Shown: positions 1 through 6,527, counted from the stretch's first letter. The stretch: DNA of 6,983 bases from Phycisphaerae bacterium (GCA_021736565.1 JAIPFO010000201.1:1-6983); one strand, 5' to 3'. Program-made: numbers and translations. Notes: generated by a model from the letters alone, not told the origin.

Positions 1-1051
1 GTCCTCCGACATTGTGGTGAAGCTTGATATTGGCCGCGGGATTGCCATCTTTCGAGCCGGACTCGATGACGTCGGGGTAGAGGGTTCCTTGTGCGAGAAA
101 CTTTGCATCGGGTATATGATTAGCTGCGTGGCTGAAAGATTCAATGAACTCGTGTCCGATAATGATTCTCTTCTTCTGAGGATCTGTAACGCCGGCCAGC
201 CGAGTGAGAAATTGCTTGGACCAATCCACCACGCGCAGGTCAAGCTGAAAGTGGTCACGAAAAGTTGATTCGACATTATCACGTTCTCCTTTCCGGAGCA
301 GGCCGTTATCCACGAAAATACATACAAGCTGTTTGCCAATGGCCTTATGAAGCAGGGCGGCCACGACCGAGGAATCGACCCCGCCGCTGAGTCCGCAAAT
401 AACGGTGCTGTCCTTAACCTGGTATCGAATATCCTGGCAGGCCTGGTCAATGACATTACCCATTTGCCAGGTTCCCTGACATTGGCAGATGTCGTAGAGG
501 AAATTCTGGAATATTTGTGTTCCGCAGGGTGTGTGTGTGACCTCTGGGTGGAACTGTACGCCAAAGAAGGGGACGGTGTTATGTCGAACCGCGGCATAGG
601 GGCATGTGGCCGTTGAGCCCAGCGAGACAAAATCGTCAGGCAGGTCGTTCACCTGGTCGCCGTGGCTCATCCAGACGACTTTTTCCCCGGGGATATGGGC
701 CATCAGGCTATCGGCCTGGTTGACGTGGAGTTTGGTAGAGCCATATTCACGGGACTGGGCGGTTGATACTTCGACGCCCAGGATGTTACAGCCGATCTGC
801 ATGCCGTAACAGATGCCCATGACCGGGACTCCCAGTTCAAAAATGGCAGGGTCGCACTTTGGAGCCCCTTCGGCATAAACACTTGAGGGGCCGCCACTTA
901 GGATGATCCCCTTGAGGTTCATCCCACGAAGTTTTTCGATATCGACGTTATGACGGCATATTTCACTGTAGACTTTGTGTTCACGGACACGGCGGGCTAT
1001 CAGTTGAATATACTGGCTGCCAAAATCGAGTATTGCAATGGTTTCTTCCAA
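1..1051 (-). CDS. guaA: GMP synthase (glutamine-hydrolysing), 5' part; 3' end outside window
   Basis: Cytosolic enzyme of the last step of GMP synthesis: XMP + ATP + glutamine gives GMP. Reading the minus strand from a TTG at 1051 gives 350 uninterrupted codons. Residues 5-190 are the class I glutamine amidotransferase domain: LDFGSQY at 8-14, oxyanion-strand LSGGPSSV at 51-58, nucleophile Cys81 in GICYGMQ, and the catalytic pair His168/Glu170 in FHPEVTHT. The ATP pyrophosphatase domain follows, with P-loop SGGVDSS at 222-228, VDNGLLRKGE at 247-256, IIGHEFIE at 297-304 and the XMP-site stretch YPDVIESGSKDG at 325-336. Family length is about 510-525 residues, so about 165 C-terminal residues, mainly the dimerisation domain, lie beyond the left edge. 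The start is set by an in-frame TGA five codons upstream, no ATG in between, a GAGAG ribosome site 9 nt away, and the normal GuaA beginning (EETIAILDFGSQY). All visible catalytic motifs are intact. The assignment is secure. Confidence 0.97.
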   Translation of the reverse strand, partial: MEETIAILDFGSQYIQLIARRVREHKVYSEICRHNVDIEKLRGMNLKGIILSGGPSSVYAEGAPKCDPAIFELGVPVMGICYGMQIGCNILGVEVSTAQSREYGSTKLHVNQADSLMAHIPGEKVVWMSHGDQVNDLPDDFVSLGSTATCPYAAVRHNTVPFFGVQFHPEVTHTPCGTQIFQNFLYDICQCQGTWQMGNVIDQACQDIRYQVKDSTVICGLSGGVDSSVVAALLHKAIGKQLVCIFVDNGLLRKGERDNVESTFRDHFQLDLRVVDWSKQFLTRLAGVTDPQKKRIIIGHEFIESFSHAANHIPDAKFLAQGTLYPDVIESGSKDGNPAANIKLHHNVGG

Positions 1052-1060
1052 TTTATTAAT

Positions 1061-1065
1061 CTCTC
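1061..1065 (-). promoter_or_regulatory. guaA ribosome binding site supporting a TTG start
   Basis: The minus strand reads GAGAG here, with 9 nt between it and the TTG at 1051-1049. The in-frame TGA just upstream leaves only ATT or TTG as possible starts, so this site and the conserved GuaA N-terminus together select the TTG. Confidence 0.6.
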
Positions 1066-1158
1066 AATAGAAAACAGGTAGGAATCTAAATTTACCAGCG
1101 TTCGCTGGACCTTATCTGTCAGAGGCGAAGTGGTATGGTTATTCATATAGTCTAGTGT

Positions 1159-1172
1159 TGACGCCAGCGTCA
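1159..1172. repeat. Perfect 14-bp palindrome TGACGCCAGCGTCA
   Basis: The two 6-base arms, TGACGC and GCGTCA, are exact inverted repeats around a CA centre. The site lies in the divergent region, 108 bp upstream of the guaA start and 482 bp upstream of the surface-protein start. Its symmetry and location would fit an operator for a dimeric regulator. However, an imperfect relative (TGACACTGGCGTTA) sits at 5509-5522 downstream of the surface-protein gene, and both are followed by a TCCCG hairpin, which argues for a dispersed repeat element instead. Confidence 0.6.
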
Positions 1173-1191
1173 TTCCCGTCTCGCCGGGAAT
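1172..1191. repeat. REP-like hairpin, ATTCCCG / CGGGAAT
   Basis: A perfect 7-bp stem (ATTCCCG and CGGGAAT) encloses the 6-nt loop TCTCGC and abuts the palindrome at 1159-1172. Short ATTCCCG...CGGGAAT hairpins are a common style of dispersed intergenic repeat in bacteria. It has no T-run on either side, so it does not look like an intrinsic terminator. A related 6-bp hairpin (TCCCGA / TCGGGA, also with a 6-nt loop) lies at 5525-5542. Confidence 0.55.
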
Positions 1192-1211
1192 TGAAGCTCG
1201 TTTTCCGCATC

Positions 1212-1252
1212 TTAAAAGGCGATTTAAAAGTCGAAAAATGACTTTTGACGTG
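1212..1252 (+). repeat. Dispersed repeat, left copy (pairs with 5395-5436)
   Basis: This 41-nt stretch matches 5395-5436 at about 36 of 42 aligned columns (my hand alignment, one gap). Its core forms a hairpin: AAAAGTCG (1226-1233), loop AAAAA, then TGACTTTT (1239-1246), including one G-T pair. The right copy keeps the hairpin with an A-A mismatch and a G-C pair in place of the G-T pair. The two copies lie on either side of the LEPR-XLL gene in the same orientation. Its end overlaps a TTGACG promoter-like hexamer. Confidence 0.65.
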
Positions 1253-1273
1253 GGAATCAGTATTAAATAAAAT
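1245..1273 (+). promoter_or_regulatory. Candidate sigma-70-type promoter upstream of the surface-protein gene
   Basis: TTGACG at 1245-1250 is followed by a 17-nt spacer and TAAAAT at 1268-1273, each one base from the consensus hexamer. It points toward the surface-protein gene and would give a leader of roughly 375 nt. The -35 hexamer belongs to the repeat at 1212-1252, and the other repeat copy has TTGACA at 5429-5434, 17 nt before TATTGA. The region is AT-rich, so chance matches are likely and transcription is not shown. Confidence 0.35.
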
Positions 1274-1613
1274 ACAAATTCCTATACAATCAAACTTAAA
1301 GAGCCCCTTATACTGTTTTTTGTGCCCAACTGCAATGGATTTAAGGGATATTTGGGGGAAAAAACAAAGATTTTACGGGATATGTCGATTTTAAGCTAAT
1401 TCTGTCAACCCAGAATGGTTGGGCGTACCAGAAATTATCTCGAATGGTCTCTGTGGAAAAATCGGGCATATTTTTGGTTTCAGGCGGCTACTTGAGTTTA
1501 TGTGATGTAAAGTCGGTTGTTTTGTCGATTTTTCATTTATCCGGGCCGATTCCCGGTATAAAGATGTCAGCGTCATATGTTTTACGATATCTGCTGGCTT
1601 TTGAGAACCATTT

Positions 1614-1630
1614 TTACTCGTTATGAGTAA
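1614..1630 (+). promoter_or_regulatory. Hairpin just upstream of the surface-protein ribosome site
   Basis: TTACTC (1614-1619) and GAGTAA (1625-1630) are exact inverted repeats around the 5-nt loop GTTAT. The hairpin ends 10 nt before the GGGAG Shine-Dalgarno sequence, so it could influence translation or message stability, but it is AU-rich and weak. The lipoprotein gene also has a hairpin immediately upstream of its ribosome site. Confidence 0.3.
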
Positions 1631-1640
1631 CTTATGACGC

Positions 1641-1645
1641 GGGAG
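1641..1645 (+). promoter_or_regulatory. Ribosome binding site of the surface-protein gene
   Basis: GGGAG lies 8 nt before the ATG at 1654. It supports this ATG as the start, in agreement with the LEPR-XLL motif falling at the expected distance from the N-terminus. Confidence 0.7.
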
Positions 1646-1653
1646 TTAGAATT

Positions 1654-4600
1654 ATGACTGGATCGTATCAAGTAAAATGTATTGGCCGTTTGGCCTTGGA
1701 ACCGTTGGAGCCGCGTGTGCTATTAAGTGGTTCTGACCTGGTGGTGGCGGATATCTGGACGGATCCGGGTTACCTGGGTGCGTTGGAAACAGGAGAGGTG
1801 GCAGAGGTCTATGCCCGAATCGTCAACCAGGGGAATGATGATGTGACGGGTGGTTTTTTTGTTGATTTTCAGGTTGACGGCCAGAGTCTCACCGGTGGTA
1901 ATGGATTTTTTATAGCCGATGACCTTCATGCCCATGGCGGGCAGGTGGTGGTCCAGAAGGGGTATGCCTACCATGGGACGGTGCCTTACATTGGTGTTGA
2001 AGTGGACCTGTTTAACGATGTTAGCGAGGTCATCGAAACGAATAATATTCGTATTGAAGATATCAGTATTCTGGCCTCTGACTTGACCGTCTCTTTGAGC
2101 CATGAGCCTCAGACGAATATTCAGGGTCGCGATGTGGTCTTTACCGCGACGGTGCAAAATGGGGGCGATGGCACGGATGATGGGACGGTGGGGAATACCG
2201 TTCGAGATTGTAATTTGACATGGTATATTAAACGCGGGTCTGGCTGGCAAGAAGTCGAGACGGATCGGGTAACGCATGATTTTATCTACCCGGACAGCCA
2301 GGACGAGCAAACCTTTACCTTAACGGTCGATTATGATCTGACGGAGGTGAAGGTGGTGGTGGATACGGGTGATGAGGTTGAAGAGGGGAATGAATCGAAT
2401 AATGAAGCGTTGGATCATGTGATCGTTGATCATCCAGACCTGGTGGTTTCCGACATATGGATGGTGCCGGAACGGCCTTATGATGGTCAGGAGGTGACCT
2501 TTTATGCCCAGATCGATAATATTGGCAGCGGCGGTACGACCCAGGATTTTGATGTTGAATTTACGGTTTATGATGTTGATGGCGGGGAGATGGCGGTGCT
2601 GGGTGATGTGAAGGTGCGTGACGATGTTGAAACCCTGGTCAACTGGGCCCCGGCCAGAGACCCTGGCGACTATTATGAGGGGTATGATCTTGACGACTGG
2701 TATTATGATGATGAGGATGTGACACTGTCAGTGGTTAACGATAGCCACTCGTTGGACGGGCCGTACGTTTCGATCCAGTCTGACCGGGAAAAACTGACCA
2801 GTGTCTCGGCGACTGATTTTATTATTTCGGGTGATACGGTATCGTTCCAGATGCGATCGAGGGGTGCGCTGGCCCGGTCTGCGGGTATGAAGGTGGGTTT
2901 GCTTGGGCCGGGGATCGAGACCTATATTCCAATTCATTTACCTGATTCGGGCGAATGGAAGACTTTTGAGATCAATACCGCCAAGGCCATTGGCAGCGGT
3001 GCGTACCTGACGATCATCATTCCCGAAGGGGACAGCGCGGTCGATGTTGATTTCAGTGATGCGAAATTACTGGGTGTGGCGCCACGGGAATCGCTGGTAG
3101 TGGAAGTGGCGTCGGTCGGCAAAGGGGTCTGGATGGCCTCGCCCGGGCGGCATTTGGTGAAGGTGGAGGTGGATCCGGGTGCTAAGATCCCCGAGATGCC
3201 GGGTGAAAATAACACCATGATCATTAATGCAACGGGCCAGGTCTCGGAGGTGCGAATTGAAAACGCGAAGGTTCTCGAAGGGGCGGGCGAGGATGTGACG
3301 ATGGTCTTTCCGGTGAGTTTGTCCCGTGCGACGCCTGATAAGGTCCGTGTGTATTATTCGACGCATGCTAACAGCGCAGGGGGTGGCGATGACTATGAAG
3401 AGACGTTGGGGGTGCTGACCTTTGGCCCGTTTGAAACTGCGGGGGTTATTGAGGTGCCGATCTATGATGATGCGGCGGTCGAGGGGGATGAGTCGTTTTA
3501 TGTGATGCTGAGCGGGGCGAATTATGCTCGCATTGCCGATGGCATTGCCCGGGGGACCATTGAAGATAGTGACTCGCCCCGCATTGATGTTGAAGTGGCC
3601 GGTCAGGCGGATGATCTGCAGGCGTTTGGTTTTGATACGACGCTGGCAGGCGAGACGCTTACTGAGACGTTTACTGTTCGTAATGAATCGGCGGTTGCGT
3701 TGCATGTCAGTGATATATCGTCCGTGGCACTTCCCTTTTCGCTGGTGACGAATGGCCCGGAGCCCGGTGAGGAGGTGTGGGAGATCGCCGCGGGTGAGGT
3801 TCGGACATTTGAGGTGGCTTTTACCCCGCAGCGGGCGGGGGCGTTTCAAAGTGTTGTGGTTATCCGCAGTGACGATCCTGACCTTGGGCGTTATGAGCTT
3901 GCCCTGAGCGGTCGTGGGATAGAAAATCCCGAACCGGGTGATGATGATGTGACCGTATATTTGGATAGTGGTGCGAATGCATTGGATGTGCTGGGCAATG
4001 ATACCGGTGAGGCATTGGTCAATGGGTTGACGATCGTTTCGGTTAATCCGGGTGATCATGGCGAGGTGACCATTGGCCCGGAGAGCAGTCATATCCTTTA
4101 TGAGCCGGCGGATGGGTATCTCGGCGATGATGTATTTACATATACTTTGATCGATGGCAATGGTCTGATGGGGACGGCTACGGTGACGGTTCACGTGGTG
4201 GATTCGGCGTTGACGGTGGTTCTTGGTGATGGGGGTGCCAAGTCGGTGAGCTTTACGGATACCGATGGGACCGATGTGGTGGTCCAGATGAGAAACGGCA
4301 CGGCCGGTTTGCGATTTGAAGGGAATGGCCTGGAGCAATCCATTGCCAATGGCAAGACGGTCATTACCGGGGCGGCTATTGAGATCGCCGGTATTGACCT
4401 GGGGAAAACGACTCTGCGGAGCCAGATGACCTTTAGTACGGTCCATGGCGATGGTCGGGTTGTGATCCATGAGATCGTGGGGAGCCAGCCGATGGGGAAA
4501 TTGATGGGGGCAGGTGTTCAGATCGGGGGAGATGGTATTGACATGGAAGGGGAGGGGTATATTAATTATCTGAAGGTTCATAGTGTTCTGGATGATGCCT

Positions 4601-5349
4601 CCATCAATATGTCCGGTGATGCTACGCGGGGGGTCACGGTTATTGCCGGGCAGTTGCACCATGGGGTTGATATTATCCTGGCGTCGGGTATGAAGAGTTT
4701 AAAGGCGATCAGTTGGGGTGATGGGCATTTGATCGCCCCCTGGGTGGGTAAGATGTTGGTTTCGGGTAGCGCGTTGCTTGACGATGATGGTGACTTTGGC
4801 GCGGATGTAACCTTGACGGATAAGACGAACCGAAAGGTGACGATGGGGGCGGCGAGTATTGCGGGGGACCTGGTAGATTCCCAGTGGGATATTGCCGGGA
4901 AGTTGGGGAATTTGACGGTTAAAGGGATTGCGGAACATTCGACGATCAGGTCAGAAGGTGATATAAATACGATTCAGCTGGGCGCATCGGTGGGGAGTGA
5001 TTTTCAGGCGGGGTTGCATGATCAGTCGGGCCGTCATGCCAGTGTGTATAGTGATTTTGAGAATCCCCAGACAAAAATCAATTCGGTAAAAATCCGTGGA
5101 GTCAAGAATTATGTTGGGAAATTATTTACTGACAGTACATTGTCCGCGGGGCAATTTGGAACCCTGCAACTGCAAGACGTGGACTTTGACTCTCAGGTGT
5201 CTGGCATATATACGTTGGATGTTAAGGGTGATGATGAAATAAAGAAGGTTCGGCATGTTGATACTGCGATCAAAGAGGTTTGGACCTGGACACCGAAGAC
5301 GGGGGACGGTGTATGGCCGGTTCTGGATGACTGGATTCGAACCCTTTAA
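1654..5349 (+). CDS. LEPR-XLL multidomain surface/adhesion-like protein (CARDB, Calx-beta, cadherin-like)
   Basis: Large exported-looking protein of 1231 residues, probably on the cell surface or secreted; no enzymatic motif is seen. By residue: 1-27 hold the LEPR-XLL signature (LEPLEPRVLLSG at 15-26), a planctomycete-type N-terminal export-linked motif. 28-135 and 143-255 are CARDB-like adhesion domains ending in NN turns. A third CARDB begins at 262 (DLVVSDIW, echoing DLVVADIW at 28) but its closing half (WMASPGRHLVKVEVD...ENN) only appears at 493-520, apparently interrupted by an acidic linker and a jelly-roll-like module (about 350-477). 530-640 is a Calx-beta domain (GDDYEE, EGDESFYVML). 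643-755 resembles choice-of-anchor-D/Hydin-like beta domains. 763-849 is cadherin-like (VLGNDTG, DDVFTYTLIDGNG). 850-1231 is a Gly/Asp-rich region with irregular beta-repeat-like units (GKLGNLTVKG, EGDINTIQLG) and no obvious sorting tail. Calx-beta and cadherin-like domains usually bind calcium. Domain calls are by eye; the class is confident, the ligand unknown. Confidence 0.88.
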   Translation: MTGSYQVKCIGRLALEPLEPRVLLSGSDLVVADIWTDPGYLGALETGEVAEVYARIVNQGNDDVTGGFFVDFQVDGQSLTGGNGFFIADDLHAHGGQVVVQKGYAYHGTVPYIGVEVDLFNDVSEVIETNNIRIEDISILASDLTVSLSHEPQTNIQGRDVVFTATVQNGGDGTDDGTVGNTVRDCNLTWYIKRGSGWQEVETDRVTHDFIYPDSQDEQTFTLTVDYDLTEVKVVVDTGDEVEEGNESNNEALDHVIVDHPDLVVSDIWMVPERPYDGQEVTFYAQIDNIGSGGTTQDFDVEFTVYDVDGGEMAVLGDVKVRDDVETLVNWAPARDPGDYYEGYDLDDWYYDDEDVTLSVVNDSHSLDGPYVSIQSDREKLTSVSATDFIISGDTVSFQMRSRGALARSAGMKVGLLGPGIETYIPIHLPDSGEWKTFEINTAKAIGSGAYLTIIIPEGDSAVDVDFSDAKLLGVAPRESLVVEVASVGKGVWMASPGRHLVKVEVDPGAKIPEMPGENNTMIINATGQVSEVRIENAKVLEGAGEDVTMVFPVSLSRATPDKVRVYYSTHANSAGGGDDYEETLGVLTFGPFETAGVIEVPIYDDAAVEGDESFYVMLSGANYARIADGIARGTIEDSDSPRIDVEVAGQADDLQAFGFDTTLAGETLTETFTVRNESAVALHVSDISSVALPFSLVTNGPEPGEEVWEIAAGEVRTFEVAFTPQRAGAFQSVVVIRSDDPDLGRYELALSGRGIENPEPGDDDVTVYLDSGANALDVLGNDTGEALVNGLTIVSVNPGDHGEVTIGPESSHILYEPADGYLGDDVFTYTLIDGNGLMGTATVTVHVVDSALTVVLGDGGAKSVSFTDTDGTDVVVQMRNGTAGLRFEGNGLEQSIANGKTVITGAAIEIAGIDLGKTTLRSQMTFSTVHGDGRVVIHEIVGSQPMGKLMGAGVQIGGDGIDMEGEGYINYLKVHSVLDDASINMSGDATRGVTVIAGQLHHGVDIILASGMKSLKAISWGDGHLIAPWVGKMLVSGSALLDDDGDFGADVTLTDKTNRKVTMGAASIAGDLVDSQWDIAGKLGNLTVKGIAEHSTIRSEGDINTIQLGASVGSDFQAGLHDQSGRHASVYSDFENPQTKINSVKIRGVKNYVGKLFTDSTLSAGQFGTLQLQDVDFDSQVSGIYTLDVKGDDEIKKVRHVDTAIKEVWTWTPKTGDGVWPVLDDWIRTL

Positions 5350-5394
5350 TATGATGGTTGCGTCAAAAGTATTTTGATACCCGTATTCGGCGTT

Positions 5395-5436
5395 TTAAAA
5401 GGGCTATCTAAAAGACGAAAAACGACTTTTGACATG
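5395..5436 (+). repeat. Dispersed repeat, right copy (pairs with 1212-1252)
   Basis: This stretch aligns with 1212-1252 at about 36 of 42 columns, in the same orientation. The hairpin core is AAAAGACG, loop AAAAA (5418-5422), then CGACTTTT. The left copy has T-A where this one has a mismatched A-A, and G-T where this one has G-C. It ends in TTGACATG, whose TTGACA lies 17 nt before TATTGA (5452-5457), repeating the promoter-like spacing of the left copy. No gene follows closely enough to be its obvious target. Confidence 0.65.
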
Positions 5437-5508
5437 AGTGTACATATTAGGTATTGACACAAGCGTCTTGCCCGATTATTCTTACCTTCAAGACATGGGA
5501 AAAAGCGG

Positions 5509-5542
5509 TGACACTGGCGTTAAATCCCGATCTGTTTCGGGA
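5509..5542 (+). repeat. Palindrome-plus-hairpin element, second copy (compare 1159-1191)
   Basis: TGACACTGGCGTTA (5509-5522) is an imperfect version of the palindrome at 1159-1172 with the pattern TGACRC-NN-GCGTYA. After two A's comes a hairpin of TCCCGA (5525-5530), loop TCTGTT, TCGGGA (5537-5542). The same order, palindrome then TCCCG hairpin with a loop starting TCT, occurs at 1159-1191. The hairpin is followed by CTAAAACA rather than a T-run, so it is not a standard intrinsic terminator. Confidence 0.5.
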
Positions 5543-5565
5543 CTAAAACATGGATTCTGGCTTGT

Positions 5566-5584
5566 ACCCCGCCGGGTTCTTTTT
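5566..5584 (+). terminator. Weak intrinsic-terminator-like site downstream of the surface-protein gene
   Basis: ACCC, loop CGCC and GGGT form a 4-bp stem followed by TCTTTTT. It is the only hairpin-plus-T-run arrangement I find after the surface-protein gene, but the stem is very short and lies about 217 nt past the stop codon. The call is doubtful. Confidence 0.2.
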
Positions 5585-5760
5585 GTCGGTCGCGCGATGT
5601 AAAGATTTTAATAGCAAAGACTTAGATGCTGGTCCAACGGGTAATTTTAATTGAAGTGGTTTTAAGTGCCGTTTTTTGCCATGGAGAGTGATTTGTAATG
5701 TGGGAGTGACCGTCGCGCCCTATTACGGCCAATCTCCCATAATCCGTATGTTGCACACAA

Positions 5761-5784
5761 AATCCTGGTCGGATGGTCAGGATT
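5761..5784 (+). promoter_or_regulatory. Hairpin in the lipoprotein leader, next to the ribosome site
   Basis: AATCCTGGTC (5761-5770), loop GGAT, GGTCAGGATT (5775-5784) form a 10-bp stem containing two G-T pairs; the outer seven pairs are exact. The purine-rich ribosome site GGAAAGGA (5789-5796) starts 4 nt after the stem. This position could tune translation start or protect the message. It overlaps an upstream in-frame ATG (5773), making that ATG a less likely start. Confidence 0.4.
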
Positions 5785-5805
5785 GAAAGGAAAGGACACT
5801 TAACC

Positions 5806-6483
5806 ATGAAAGCTATTTTAACGACTACCATCTGTGCATGTTCTTTGTTAACAGGTTGTGATAAGGATTCGACAGAGAAGCCGGCAAAGAAACCGACAGA
5901 GAACCCGACCCGGAAGGTTAATGTTAGCACCATGAAGGGTAATACATTCTCTAACAGTTACTTTAATATGGAAATAGAGTGTCCAGATGAATGGATCGTA
6001 CAAAGCCAGGAAGCACTGGACGCACAGGTCGAGGTGGGTGCGGATATCGTTGCAGGTGACGATGCGGACCTCAAAGCAGAAATTAAAGCGACAGACCCAC
6101 AAACACGTTCTCTTTTTACCTTTGCCCGGTATGAAAACGACAGCTCTGCTCCTTTCAATCCAAATATTATATGCATTTCTGATAATATCTCTGATATACC
6201 CGAAATAAAAAATGGCGAAGATTATTATCTTCACTTTAAACAAGTACTCAACGTCGGCCGGTTGGAATATCGCTTTCCCAAAGAAGTCTATGGCCAGGAG
6301 TTCTCCGGTATTAAATTTGATACCCTGGAGACCGATTTGCCACTCGGTGAGATGATGGTACACCAGAAATATCACACCGCGAAAATTAAGGATTATATTC
6401 TAATGTTCGTCTTGAGTTATGAAACAGAAGCGCAGGAGAAGGCTTTGGATGATATTGTAAAAACGCTTAGGTTTGCGAGATAA
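5806..6483 (+). CDS. Predicted lipoprotein of unknown function
   Basis: A 225-residue envelope protein. Residues 1-18 form a lipoprotein signal peptide: one Lys, a short hydrophobic run, and lipobox LLTGC with Cys18 as the lipidated residue. Residue +2 is Asp; in E. coli that favours inner-membrane retention, but whether the rule holds here is unknown. Residues 19-40 are a Lys/Pro/Thr-rich tether (KPAKKPTENPT). From about 46 a globular domain begins NSYFNMEIECPDEW and ends in a helix-like EKALDDIVKTLRFAR. A start of the type 'short-Tyr-Phe...P-x-x-W' and a closing 'sxxxxxxLxxIxxTLxF' helix recall PsbP/DcrB-like lipoproteins, a resemblance I judge by eye only. An ATG at 5773 would add 11 residues (MVRIERKGHLT) before the signal peptide, so the ATG at 5806, preceded by GGAAAGGA about 9 nt upstream, is preferred. 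It stands alone, 456 nt from the surface-protein gene. Confidence 0.82.
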   Translation: MKAILTTTICACSLLTGCDKDSTEKPAKKPTENPTRKVNVSTMKGNTFSNSYFNMEIECPDEWIVQSQEALDAQVEVGADIVAGDDADLKAEIKATDPQTRSLFTFARYENDSSAPFNPNIICISDNISDIPEIKNGEDYYLHFKQVLNVGRLEYRFPKEVYGQEFSGIKFDTLETDLPLGEMMVHQKYHTAKIKDYILMFVLSYETEAQEKALDDIVKTLRFAR

Positions 6484-6507
6484 AGATGATTAAGAAATGT
6501 GAACCAC

Positions 6508-6527
6508 GAATGGACACTGATGGACGC
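6508..6527 (+). repeat. Degenerate period-10 repeat, two units
   Basis: GAATGGACAC is followed directly by TGATGGACGC and then GAATT. The phrase 'CCACGAATGGACAC' resembles a widespread class of intergenic repeats in environmental bacteria; that likeness is from memory and not tested. Confidence 0.4.

Larger units (their letters stand above)
1274..1653 (+). other. AT-rich leader/intergenic stretch upstream of the surface-protein gene
   Basis: I see no convincing gene here. Short open frames (for example 1444-1626 on the plus strand) lack a recognisable product. It contains a GC hairpin (CCGGG 1541-1545, CCCGG 1552-1556, 6-nt loop), a TATAAA at 1557-1562, the octamer AGCGTCAT at 1569-1576 (shared with the palindrome at 1166-1173), and a hairpin just before the ribosome site. 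TGTCGATTTT occurs twice (near 1383 and 1523). If the promoter at 1245-1273 is real, this is a long 5' untranslated leader; no known riboswitch is recognised. Confidence 0.4.
5350..5805 (+). other. Gene-free region between surface protein and lipoprotein
   Basis: No credible coding sequence is seen. The region holds a small TCAAAA-GTA-TTTTGA hairpin (5363-5377), the right copy of the 42-nt repeat, a 21-nt stretch at 5454-5474 matching 1158-1178 at 17 of 21 positions, the palindrome-plus-hairpin element at 5509-5542, a weak terminator-like hairpin at 5566-5584 and the lipoprotein leader. GTCAAAAGT (5362-5370) and ACTTTTGAC (5425-5433) form an exact 9-bp inverted repeat. The size of the gap suggests that the lipoprotein has its own promoter, which I could not place. 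Confidence 0.5.

Noticed and set aside
14..809. Plus-strand open frames within 14-268, 347-616 and 606-809
   Set aside because: They are antisense to the GuaA frame, which shows every catalytic motif of the family.
1172..1191. Hairpin as an intrinsic terminator
   Set aside because: There is no T-run after the stem on either strand, and it lies between two divergent gene starts where no transcript is expected to end.
1391..1626. Small open frames in the divergent intergenic region (1391-1576 minus, 1444-1626 plus)
   Set aside because: They overlap each other and show no recognisable motif. The plus frame ends next to the hairpin before the surface-protein ribosome site, and I see no good ribosome site for either.
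3067..4662. A 531-codon open frame on the minus strand, antisense to the surface-protein gene
   Set aside because: It is rich in His, Arg, Ile and Asn with no domain pattern, as expected when GAT/GGT/GTG-rich codons are read in reverse. The plus-strand frame has clear, ordered domains.
5773..5805. Upstream ATG at 5773 as the lipoprotein start
   Set aside because: It lies inside the leader hairpin and would place a charged 11-residue extension before an otherwise normal lipoprotein signal peptide. The ATG at 5806 has a good ribosome site.
5848..6375. A 175-codon minus-strand frame over the lipoprotein gene
   Set aside because: It is antisense to a frame with a clear signal peptide and lipobox, and has no family likeness.
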